A stretch of DNA of 64,000 nt from Globodera rostochiensis (lineage: Eukaryota; Nematoda; Chromadorea; Rhabditida; Heteroderidae). Numbering within the stretch: the stretch's first letter is position 1; each line of letters begins with the position of its first letter. The stretch spans positions 981,501 through 1,045,500 of the forward strand of contig JAEVLN010000001.1 of the NCBI GenBank assembly GCA_018350325.1. Reading direction: 5' to 3'. The notes below the pieces were generated by a model, which did not search any database, was not told the origin of the DNA, and worked only from the letters and a program-made list of their open reading frames with translations. Position numbers and translations under genes: made by a program. This document shows positions 1 through 9,800 of the stretch, one piece after another.

Positions 1-883
1 CAACTTTTGCGCAATTATTATCGCAAGTCGGGCGAAGGCCTGTCCATTGCAATGTTCTACATTATCATCGCGGCCAACCTCACCTACGGGTCAGTCGGTT
101 GGTTGGGACTGGAGTAGGCCGGGATCGAGATTTCTGTACTGCTTGAGTTGGGTGCGTTTCTTGCGACATTTTCGGTGGCCTCACCTACGGGTTGGTCGGT
201 GTTGGGATTGAAATAGTCCCGGGATTGGGATTTTTGAAAAACACCCCCGGGTCCGGGATTTCTGTACTGCTTGAATCTATCGGTTCTTGCGACATTTTCG
301 GCGACCTCACCTACGGGTCATTCGGTGTTGCCGGGATCGGGATTTTTGGGAAACACCCCCGGGATCGGGATTGAGAAAATTAAAAACCGGGATTTTATAA
401 GGGGGGTTTACAAAGTTAATCAAAATCTCGGTCAAAAAACCGAGACTAATGGTCATCAAAAACAAAGATTTGTCAATTTTGAAAAAGCATAAGGGGGAAA
501 ATTCAGTCCCAAAATTGGAGACTTCAGTACCAACACCCGGACCCGACCTACTCTACTATAGTTGGGACTGGAGAAAATTTAAAAAAAATTGCTGTATTGG
601 GGAGTTTTTTAAAATATTTTTGAATTGGATTTTGACACATTTATTGCCCATCCCCATCCGCCATTTCAGCGTTTCTGTACTGCTCGAGTCCACCGGTTGG
701 GTGTATTTCTTGCGACATTTCCCGTGGCTAATCGGCTCCCTCGGCTGCTGCGTGTTGGACATGGCAATGATTGTCCAATTGTATTATTATGCGCGCAAAA
801 ACGCTGCGGGCGCTGTTGTGGAGGAACGCGAGGGACTGCTTGACGACGAAGTGAATGTCGGAGGGCCGGAGGAGGACGATTGA
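1..883 (+). CDS. laat-1: Lysosomal PQ-loop amino-acid transporter, 3' end (LAAT-1/PQLC2-like)
   Basis: Partial gene cut by the left edge. Exons are 1-89 and 670-883. The donor is GTCAGT at 90, the acceptor is TTTCAG ending at 669, and the split Gly codon joins LTYG to VSVLLES. The first exon holds a PQ-loop helix (RNYYRKSGEGLSIAMFY). The second holds the family's last helix (LRHFPWLIGSLGCCVLDMA) and a cytosolic tail. Family members export cationic amino acids and cystine-derived mixed disulphides from the lysosome with protons. The acidic tail contains EREGLL, a good match to the [DE]xxxL[LI] lysosomal sorting signal, followed by an Asp/Glu-rich end and a TGA stop. The upstream transmembrane segments lie outside the window. 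The intron is unusual: it carries copies of both flanking exon edges (separate entry). The family call is firm; orthology to laat-1 specifically is inferred. Confidence 0.88.
90..410 (+). repeat. Tandem copies of the flanking exon edges inside the transporter intron
   Basis: The end of the upstream exon (CCTCACCTACGGGT) recurs at about 179 and 304. The start of the downstream exon (TTTCTGTACTGCT) recurs at about 139 and 259, each time followed by a short form of TTCTTGCGACATTT. Between them sit CCGGGATT-type words. The intron therefore holds two imperfect units of about 105-125 bp, each made of an exon-end, an element fragment and an exon-start. Confidence 0.8.
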
Positions 884-1618
884 TTGATTTATTGATTGAT
901 CACTTTTCACTGATCACTGTGATTTTTTGATCAGTGATCAGCACAGTTGGAAGCGTGGCACTTTTTTTCCCCCCCCTTTGCTTTCGTTTTCAACTTTTAC
1001 ATTTTTTCCAAAATTCTTTCCCCCTCCCCATCTTTTCTGTGCAGCATCTATTTCATTTCAGCGTCCGTGCTGAAACCGGCACAATTTCTTCCTGAACCGT
1101 TTTGTCAGATCGTTCGTTTTCCAACAATTGCCGATGTTGCACATTTACAATTTTTTCATTCTATGAGCACATGTCGCGCACTAGCCATTTTTTTAATTCA
1201 TTTTTATTGTTTTATAAAAGTGAACAAACAAACAGTCATGCACAAAAAAACACCGATTCAAACGCTTGCACTTCCATTTAAACTCTCTTAAACTCGATGT
1301 TTTAAACAAAAAACATTTATTTTTGTATACTATGCGTATTTATGCATAAACTGCGTTTTTGCCATAACATTGGGTTTATCGGTGGATGAGAATGGCCCCA
1401 TGGGGGGGGGGGGGGGGTTGGAGTTGGGTGGTGGGAATGGGAAGTAGAGTCCGGTAACAAAAAAAATCCGGGAGTCGGGAGTTGGAATCCCGTTGAATTT
1501 TTAGCGGGAATCCCGCGGGACCGGGAGTAATTAAAAAAAAACATTTTTACAAAACTGGATACACTGCCCAAAAAAAGATTCTTGCCCCAAGCAACAGCAA
1601 TTTGTTTTCAACGATAAT
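884..1618. other. Intergenic stretch without a supported gene
   Basis: Downstream of the transporter stop there is a run of GATCA/TGATC words (about 885-945), pyrimidine-rich DNA, a G-run at 1401-1419 and a degenerate CCGGGA-type element at about 1450-1530. I see no exon. Confidence 0.5.
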
Positions 1619-2137
1619 TTACACATTGATGTGGCGGCACTTCCCAGATGATTTGCAACGGGTGGGGGAAGGGACAGATTTCGTGTGGGGGTGTTCGGCA
1701 CGTCTGAGGAGTTGTGCCCTCTTGTGGCTCGCTCCCCTGAATGCTTCCGGGGCTCGTCTGCGGAGGGGAGATTTGTCCACGGGCTCGAGCAGTACGTCCA
1801 CGGGCGGAAGTCGGGGGGATCGAAACTTCACAAAGTTTCGGAGGGATGCACAAGGCTCGGAGCTCAGACGAATGCAGAACCGAAGACCCCCGGAGGGGGG
1901 AACAGATCGGTGGGGGAAAGGGGGCGGAGCGTTCACCCCGGCTGGCACCAAACCCTGAACAAAGGGAAAAAACATGTGGGGGAGAGAGTGGGCAAATGTG
2001 AGAGAGGAAAAAAGATGGAGAGGACAGGATGGGGGGAGGAATGATTGGGCGGGTGGGGAAATGTCGACAATCGCGGAGGGGACGACGATCGTCGCGAGTT
2101 TCGCGACAATTGAAAGTTGATCGAATTCATAAGGCAA
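1619..2137 (-). CDS. Possible coding exon, unrecognised
   Basis: An open frame of 172 codons on the minus strand. A strong acceptor (TTTGTTCAG) would start an exon at 1954 in frame 0, giving a mixed-charge sequence that ends at a stop at 1619. The plus strand of the same GC-rich DNA is also open, so strand and reality are uncertain. No family is recognised. Confidence 0.3.
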   Translation of the reverse strand: MPYEFDQLSIVAKLATIVVPSAIVDISPPAQSFLPPSCPLHLFSSLTFAHSLPHMFFPFVQGLVPAGVNAPPPFPHRSVPPSGGLRFCIRLSSEPCASLRNFVKFRSPRLPPVDVLLEPVDKSPLRRRAPEAFRGASHKRAQLLRRAEHPHTKSVPSPTRCKSSGKCRHINV

Positions 2138-2283
2138 AATGCCAATTATAAAAAAGATTTATTTAAAATTCCATTATGATCAACACTATTTTGGCTGATC
2201 TAGATTGCAATTTGATAGGCTTCACAATAAAGCAGCTTGATTAGAGGGAAGGTTAATTTTCAAACATTTGCATTGTTTTTCAG

Positions 2284-2415
2284 CCCTCGCCGGCGTTCCA
2301 CCAATTGCCCTTGCCTCCGTTGCCAAGAACGACGGCAATTGAAGAGCTGCTGGTGGAGAGGGATCATCTGCTGGGGTCACCACATTCCCGGCTGTCAGTG
2401 ATCGGTGCGCGATAA
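2284..2415 (+). CDS. Possible 3'-terminal exon, unrecognised
   Basis: A textbook nematode acceptor (ATTGTTTTTCAG) is followed by 43 codons with a coherent, charged sequence (RTTAIEELLVERDHLLGSP) and a TAA stop. Upstream exons could not be identified. The minus strand is also open here, so this is tentative. Confidence 0.35.
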   Translation, partial: PSPAFHQLPLPPLPRTTAIEELLVERDHLLGSPHSRLSVIGAR

Positions 2416-2662
2416 TGGCTTTACATTCCAAGATCAGATAAATCAGTTTTAAAGCGCTAATTGAGGCGATCTCTCTTTCACCCTTACAAATTAGGCTCCC
2501 TCCGACCCTGGGCTCGTCCATGTTTTTTTTTCTGAAAGCTATTTGTTCAGATTCAACTTCTTTTAACCTTTTATAAACCCTTGTTTATTTGGAGAATTTT
2601 TACAAAAATAGCTAAAATAGAATGGCACAATCAGCGGGGTCGGACCAGCAGAGGGTAAGCAC

Positions 2663-2834
2663 TAGTGCTGCACGAGACCCAAAATTTACCGAGACTCGAG
2701 ACTCGATACCGAGACCGAGACTTGACCCCGAGACTCGAGACCGAGACTTGACCCCGAGACTCGAGACCGAGACCCAAAAAACCCGAGACTTTTCTCGAGT
2801 CGAGACTCGAGACCGAGACTCTCGTGCAGCACTA
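2663..2834. mobile_element. hAT-type MITE, CTCGAGAC subfamily
   Basis: The terminal inverted repeats are TAGTGCTGCACGAGA and its complement. The flanks are GTAAGCAC and GTAAGTAC, a 7/8 target duplication. The interior is a reiteration of GAGAC/CTCGAGAC words. The element is inserted in a copy of the AT-rich dispersed repeat at 2843-2935. Confidence 0.85.
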
Positions 2835-2842
2835 GTAAGTAC

Positions 2843-2935
2843 TCGACCTTTGCTTATTTTAAAATTAATTTAAAAATATTTTCATTAAGAATAAAATTGA
2901 AGAGTGGATTAATAGTTAATAAAATTGCTCTTTCA
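2843..2935 (+). repeat. Dispersed AT-rich repeat (TTTAAAATTAATTT family)
   Basis: It shares CTTGCTT..TTTAAAATTAATTTAAAAATATTT..CATTAA with about 16730-16800 (+) and, inverted, with about 17690-17850. The latter also keeps the adjoining GGGGTCAGACC..GTAAGCAC segment, which at 2635-2662 is interrupted by the MITE. Confidence 0.6.
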
Positions 2936-3159
2936 CCTGCCATAAATTTTTTGTCACTTTTTCTTTAAATCGCTGGTCTCGATTCGGCGGATCGGTTGCC
3001 TACTACGGGCATTTTGTTCTAGCGCCCCTCCACGATTTCATTTTATTTTTTCTTTTTATATTTTAATTCTTCCTTCTCTTTTGACCCAACCCGTGGTATG
3101 ATGTAGAGAGAAATTCCCGTCGCCAATGCCCGTCTTACTCAACAACAAACGTCTTATGT

Positions 3160-3663
3160 CCGGTCGGGCGTCCCCGACCGGTTTCCAAAAATTTCATTTA
3201 GTTTCGACTAAACGAGGAGAACCGCGCCCCCAACAAGCAATCCAAAAACCGGCTAAAAGTTAGTCGATTTAGGGAATTGGTTAGTACTTTTATGTATGGG
3301 TTGCAGACTAATGCAGAGATAGCAACAAAAGGGGGTGAAATAGTGAAGGGAATGGAGAGGAAAAGAAGAGAGAGAGAGAAACAACGCAAAACAGAGAGGC
3401 AGAGAATGTGCAAGAGAGAGTTGACAGACAGCATAACTCTCTCGCTTCTCTTCTCTTCTCTTTTCCTCTCTGTCCCTTCACTATTTCACCCCCTTTGTTG
3501 CTATCTCTGCATTAGTCTGCAACCCATACATAAAAGTACTAACCAATTCCTTAAATCAACTGACTTTTTTCCGGTTTTTGGAGAGGGGCGGGGTGTTTGT
3601 GTGGCCCTCATTTAGTCGAAACTAAATGAAATTTTTGGAAACCGGTCGGGGACGCCCGACCGG
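3160..3663. mobile_element. Long foldback element, copy 1
   Basis: A near-perfect long inverted repeat with arms of about 230 bp. It begins and ends with the palindrome-bearing CCGGTCGGGCGTCCCCGACC. The arms carry TTTCATTTAGT, GGTTGCAGACTAATGCAGAG and a (GA)n/(CT)n tract close to the loop. Homologous copies lie at 4944-5458 and 17046-17561. Similarity extends some 25 bp beyond the palindrome (TTCGACACAAA..TTCTTTTG), so the true ends are slightly outside. Confidence 0.85.
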
Positions 3664-4059
3664 ACAAAAGAATTTTGTGTCGAATACGATTTGGGCATTC
3701 TCGTGTGTTTCTGAGCGTTGAACATTTATTTCGACCAATACCAACCTCAAACCCGAATTCGAACAATTTCAAAAATCGATTTTGTTATTGTAACTAGTCC
3801 GGGGTTCGAATCGGTCGAAAAGGAGTTCATGTTCGGAATCTGCGTCCCCTAATACCACTTGAAACACCTTTTTACCGACTTTGGGAGAATTTTTCAGTTT
3901 GTTTTCGAAAAATCGTAAATAGATTAGATGAAACCATAGGATGAAATACAATAGATGGTATATTCATAATCAGCGACCTCGATAACCCCCGGAGGATAAC
4001 TCTCCGAATTTAGCTTTTTGTTGACCTTTTTTTTAAAATTTGAATGTGTGGCACGGCAC

Positions 4060-4169
4060 TAGTGCTGCACGAGAGTCTTGATAACGAGTATCGACTCGAG
4101 AAAAGTCTCGAGGTAAAGTAACGGGCTTGGGCTCGAGTATCGAGAAATTTTAGGTCTCGTGCAGCACTA
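4060..4169. mobile_element. hAT-type MITE, CTCGAGAC subfamily
   Basis: The terminal repeats are TAGTGCTGCACGAGA and its complement, with flanks CACGGCAC and CACGGCGC (7/8). The length is 110 bp, with internal TCTCGA words. It belongs to the same subfamily as 2663-2834. Confidence 0.85.
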
Positions 4170-4943
4170 CACGGCGCCATAACGGAAAAGTACCCAAACA
4201 AAATTGAATTTGCCAGAAATAACGGAAGAATGAGCAGCAAGCAGCTCATTACAGCAGCAGATGGATGATCAGCCCGATCCAGAATCGAGTTTTTAGAGCC
4301 CAGCGATCGTTTTTCATCGAGTTTTTAGTGACTAAAAATAGTACTTTAAGTGACAATTTAGCCTTTTTCGGAAAATTCCTTAAAAAAAATGCAATACAAC
4401 CAAAAAGTCCACCCCTAAAGACCGACTTTTCCACTAAAAATGGACTTTTATTGAGACAAAAAATTCTGCCAGCCAAAATAGAATTTTTTAAAATTCCTCC
4501 ATATTCAAAAATTTTGTTTTTTTGACTTTTGAATTGCTTTTTGATTTGAAATTATTATCACAAAAATGAATTTTGATTAATAAATTCGAGAAAACAAATT
4601 TTTGACCAGTTTACACACCCCTAAAATTTCGATTGTCTATTCGATGTAATTTTGTGTTTTTTGTACAATTTCGAGACTAAAATTGATTTTCGGGAATTTT
4701 TGAATTTTTAAAATTGTTCGAATTCGGGTACGGATTTCGAAATTGGTCGAAATAGAGGTCAGATTTTTTAAATATTTAGAGCTTTTTTTCGGCGTACGGA
4801 CCCGAATCCAGACCGGGCAATTCTTTTTTTTGATTGTAAATCATATAAATTTCTTGGAAAATAAAAAACAAAATTTGACAAAATCCGCAGAGCAAACAAA
4901 ATACTAGCCAATGCACAAATTTATTGGACATAAACTTCTTTTG

Positions 4944-5458
4944 CCGGTCGGGCGTCCCCGACCGGGTTCCAAAAATTTCATTTAGTTACGGACTAAATGA
5001 GGGAAATCCGCGCCCCCGCAACCCGTCGAAAAACCGGTAAAAAGTTAGGCGATTTAAGGAATTGGTTAATATTTTTTGTATGGGTTGCAGACTAATGCAG
5101 AGATAACAACAAAAGGGGGTGAAATAGTGAAGGGAATGGAGAGGAAAAGAGAAGAGAGAGAGAGAGTAAACGACAGGTGAGAGAGGCAAAGAAATATGCA
5201 AGAGAGAGAGAGAGTTGACAGACAGCATTACTCTCTCGCTTCTCTCTCTTCTCTTTTCCTCTCTATTCCCTTCACTATTTCACCCCTTTTGTTGCTATCT
5301 CTGCATTAGTCTGCAACCCATACATAAAAAGTACTCACCAATTCCCTAAAACCACTAACTTTTAACCGGTTTTTGGAGCGGGGCGGGGTGTTTGTGTGGC
5401 CCTCATTTAGTCGGAACTAAATGAAATTTTTGGAAACCGGTCGGGGACGCCCGACCGG
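4944..5458. mobile_element. Long foldback element, copy 2
   Basis: Same ends and arm sequence as the element at 3160-3663, with a GAGAGA/CTCTCT tract at the tip of the fold. The two arms differ from each other at scattered positions, so the copy is not recent. Confidence 0.85.
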
Positions 5459-5809
5459 GCAAATTTTTTGCTAAATGTTGAGCATTGGCCCGAGTACGAC
5501 CAAAGATTATTGAGCATCAAATTCCGCAAGATCAAAACAAATTGAGTTTGTGGACAATTGAAATTTTTTTTGTTTTGTTTATTTAATTTCTCGAAATTTT
5601 TTTAACTTTGTTTCAATAAATTACTGGAGATGATGACGGGACGCAGAAGCGCGTGCTCTCGTATGGAGATGGCATTTTCTTGGTTTCGGAACTTTTTTTG
5701 TTTGTTTTGTTTGACTTTGATCGATTTTAAACACAATTTGAATTCAAATGCTGGCATAAAAATTTTTTAAATTATATTCTGCATGATCAGATATGTTCGG
5801 ATGGTGCTC

Positions 5810-6211
5810 AATCTTTTGCGCAGACACATTTGCGCCGGCGAAGTCTATAAATTATTTTTGTCAACTTTTTCCAAGGGTTAATTTTTTCGCACTTGGGGGT
5901 TCGCCTAAGCCAACCAGAGCTTTTTTGTTTTGTTCATTTTTATTTTATTTTTTTGCTATTTTTCTTTTATTTTTTAGTGAAAAACTGAAGAAATATCAAA
6001 ACATTTGATTTTCCATACAAATTATATGACATTCGACTCCGTGAACCCCAAGTCTGGGTGGCTTAAGCCTAAGCCTAACGAACCCCTGAGCTCAGGGTGG
6101 CTTAGGCCTAAGCCTAGCGAACCCTTAAGTGCGAAAAAATTAACCCTGGCAAAAAGCAGACAAAAATAATTTATAGACTTTGCCGGCGCAAATGTCTCCG
6201 GCGCAAAAGAT
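5810..6211. mobile_element. Inverted-repeat element with TTAGGC-like core
   Basis: The arms of about 100 bp are inverted copies (AATCTTTTGCGC..TTGCGCCGGC..GTCTATAAATTATTTTTGTC on the left, complement on the right). The core carries GGCTTAGGCCTAAGCCTA twice. No clear target duplication is visible. Confidence 0.7.
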
Positions 6212-6861
6212 GCGTCACCGTTCGGATTCGGGATTCACTCTTGAGAACCCAAGATACTTGTCCGCCAATTTTTCAGTATAAAACCCTCCAGGGTACATAA
6301 ATCGGAGTCATTTTCATCATTCTTCGGACACAAACATTTCCGAAATCCTGATCCTGCCTGATCCGGAGTTTTGCAAAAATCCGGGCTCTAATATGGACCA
6401 CGACCATATCAGCGAGATTTTTGATTTCAAATTGTGAGTGCCGCTCCAAAAAAAAGCTGGGGTTTCTCTATTTATTTATTTTTTTCAAAATCACGGATCA
6501 CGCCAAATCATGGCCTTTTTGGGTCCGTGATCACGGTCATGGATTTTTTTATTTTGATCAGTGTCCAGCCCTGGTCTGGATCGGCCAATTCCATAAATTT
6601 CTGAGGTTAAAAGAGTTGCGCTAAGCTGTGTTGGTTGGACCTGCTGGGTGAGCGCCATAAAAATATTAATTCAAAAAATTACACATTTTATGAGAAAAGG
6701 GTCAGTCTGATCACAGAATTTCTGTCTTTTGATTTTCCGATCGGAATTCAGAGGTACACCATCAGCCAGCCAATGTTTGTTGGCTGACATGAGCTTTTTT
6801 GGAATTAATAATAAATAGTAATTAGCAAATGCTTGTGTATTATGCCCTGTGGGCATTTTTA
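6212..6861. other. Intergenic stretch downstream of the peroxidase stop
   Basis: AT-rich DNA with a GATCACGG-type element remnant at about 6440-6580 that ends in GTGTCCAGCCCTGG. No exon is supported. Confidence 0.5.
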
Positions 6862-9800
6862 TCATCGCCGGCGGCGACCATTTTCATCTTTTGCTGCTGC
6901 AGTGCCGGCATTGTTTCGCAGAAGCGACGCGCACTGCATCACGCAGGCCATGTCCTCACGGATGTCGGCCAACAGAAAATTGTTCAACAAATTCTGGCAG
7001 TTCAGCACGCGAATTGCCTGACACGGGGGGGGGGGGAATTGTTGTAAAATTTGGAGAGCACCCCAAAAGAATTTCTTCAAAAAGCCCGCGGCATTTTGTA
7101 AGACATTTTTGATTAGAGGAATTGAGCGGGATCTCGGGATGTTGATTAGGGCTGCTCGAGACTTAAAATTTACCGCGAACTCGAGGCCAGAGATTTGACT
7201 TCGAGTCACAAAAAACCTGAGAAATTTCTCGACTCGAGACTCTCGAGCAGCTCTACTAATTATGATTAAGACTGGCTGAAAAAAAGCTAAGCATTTTGCC
7301 GAGAGTTTTTGGAGTCCGTGCCGGGTTTTTCAAAAGCCGAAGCTCCCCCCCCCCTTCAATTAAACTCACTTTGCATTTTGGTCCTTCCGCTGTGCACGTG
7401 CACTTCACGCATGGCGACCTGTTTTTTGTTTGAATTCAAAAAGAGCTTTCGAGTGCCCCCCCCCCTCATTTTTAAGAATATTAATTAGTAATTATTTGTT
7501 TGATCTCTCAATTTTCAAAAATTTTAATTTTCCTCTCAGTTTAACCTAAGAGACCGATCGAGATCTTTTGTGGATTGAGATTTCGATCGAGAATCTCGAT
7601 CGGTCCGTGCATTAATTTATATTAAACAATTTCGGGCATAGCGCACCTCAGTTTGGTGGCCCCGCGGGGCACTTGCGCGTTGCCAATGGAACAAACCGCT
7701 GCAAAAAGTGTAAAGATTTAAATTTTCAAAAACAGTGCCAAAAACGAACGTCGTTCCATCCATCGTGCCAAGTTCATGCGTGGAAATTGCGTGCACGGAA
7801 TTTGACTGTTGGCCAAATGGTCCGGCACGGAGAACACATCCGGCTGGATTTTTGTCAACGATTTAACGTTCTGACAATTTGGCAAATTGTAAAATTACAA
7901 AATTCAAACTATCAAAAAAACCACCTGACAAAACAGGGAGCCCAGCCTGATTTTGCGAATTTCCTCCAGCTGCTCTAAATGCTGCTTTTAGGCTTCTTCG
8001 TTTTCCGAGAAATTTTTTTGTTTTTGAAATTCGTCTAAAAATTTATCCCCTAGGGTTGATCCCGGGGGGGGGGGGAATCCGGGGATCCCCGACCATTCTC
8101 ATCCCCGTTCCCCGGTTTGCCCATCCCCGAAAACGGGTTATCCCCGGTTTGTCCGCCCCCGGTGTCCCCGGTTTGACCGGGGACTCCCCCCCCCCCCAGA
8201 CCAACCCTATTATCTCCCCGGCTAATGAATTTCCAATTTTTTCTAAAAAAAATTTCTTAGGCTTCACCAACCTGACGTAAACCGAGTTTCGGGCCCCTCA
8301 TTTTCGTAGTAAAAGCGATCGCACTTTTTCAACCGTTGGAACTGCTCGGCAATGATGCACGCCATGGTTGGGGGCATCTACGGACCGGATGGGAGCACAA
8401 TTATTTACCCATTTTTACAATTTTTTTTTTAAAATATCAATTCCACCAAAGCTCCGTTCATCGGCCGTTCGGACACCAACCCGGGGAACAGGTCGACGTC
8501 GTCCACGTGTTCGTACACCGATTGGAGCGCCGAAATTGTGGCCGGGTCCATTTCGGTGGCCAAGTCGACCCATGTGCGGGCCCGGGACAGGCCGCAAAAT
8601 TCTCTAAACACCAGCGCCTCAATTCCGTTTCAAAATTTTGAAGGCTTTTTGATCAGTGATCATTGTGATACGGGGATCAGAGATCCGAGACTGATCAGAA
8701 TGCCCAAAATTGAGATCAAATCTGAGGCCGATGATTAGAAGGCCAAAATTTGAGATAAATCTAAGATTGATCAGAACGCCAAAATTGATACCAAATTTGA
8801 GACTGATCAGAACGCCAAAATTTATATCAAATCTGAGACTGATCAAAACGCAATTGAACCAAATCTGAGACTGATCAGAAACGCCAAAATTGACATAAAA
8901 TCTGAGATTGATCAAAACGCCAAAATTGCCTGAGGCTATTGTATGGCTGAACGCCGTGGTCGCGTGCCCTGAGGATGTTCAGTGCGATCAGGTCCAACCC
9001 GGAGAGGGGCTGGCCTCGGAAGCCAAACAAATGGTTGCGCACCGCGTCCGTGATGTGCCGATCAAATGCCATCGCGCGGGCACCCAACAGACCCATCAGA
9101 ATGGTGTCAATGCCACCTTTAATTTGTTGTTGATCAAATATTTCGTGGTCCGGTTTGGTGGACGAACGAACCCTTTTTGTGATCATAAAGCGATTCCATG
9201 TTGTTGAAATTCTGCACCAGATCAACCGGCTCGGTGTAGTTCGCATAGTTCAGCGGGTTCAGGCGGGGGAACATTTGCCGTATCAACGTGTGCCCAAAGC
9301 GAAATGCCTTCGGGGGTTTCTTTGTTTTAAGCCCAAAACGAAATGCCTTTGGGGGTTTCTCTGTTTTAAGCCCAAAGCGAAATGCCTTCGGGGGTTTCTT
9401 TGTTTTAAGCCCAAAACGAAATGCCTTTGGGGGTTTCTCTGTTTTAAGCCCAAAGCGAAATGCCTTCGGGGGTTTCTTTGTTTTAAGCCCAAAGCGAAAT
9501 GCCTTTGGGGGTTTCTCTGTTTTAAGCCCAAAGCGAAATGCCTTCGGGGGTTTCTTTGTTTTAAGCTCAAAGCGAAATGCCTTCGGGGGGGGGGGTGTTC
9601 GTTTTACGGCACAGAAAATCGAATTTTGGCAATTTTTCTTCATACAGCGGTGGCAAACGGATGCGAGATGGACGCATCGCAAGTCGGATCATAACGGGCA
9701 AAATAGCCGGAACTCAGCGGGGCCAAGTCGTGCCGGTCCACTGGAAGTGAACAATGCTTTAAACACTCTGTTGATCATAAATTTGGGGAATATTCTGGAT

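Noticed and set aside
5620..5700. Short coding-like fragment (DDDGTQKRVLSYGDGIFLV)
   Set aside because: Too short, no acceptor or donor in place and no family match.
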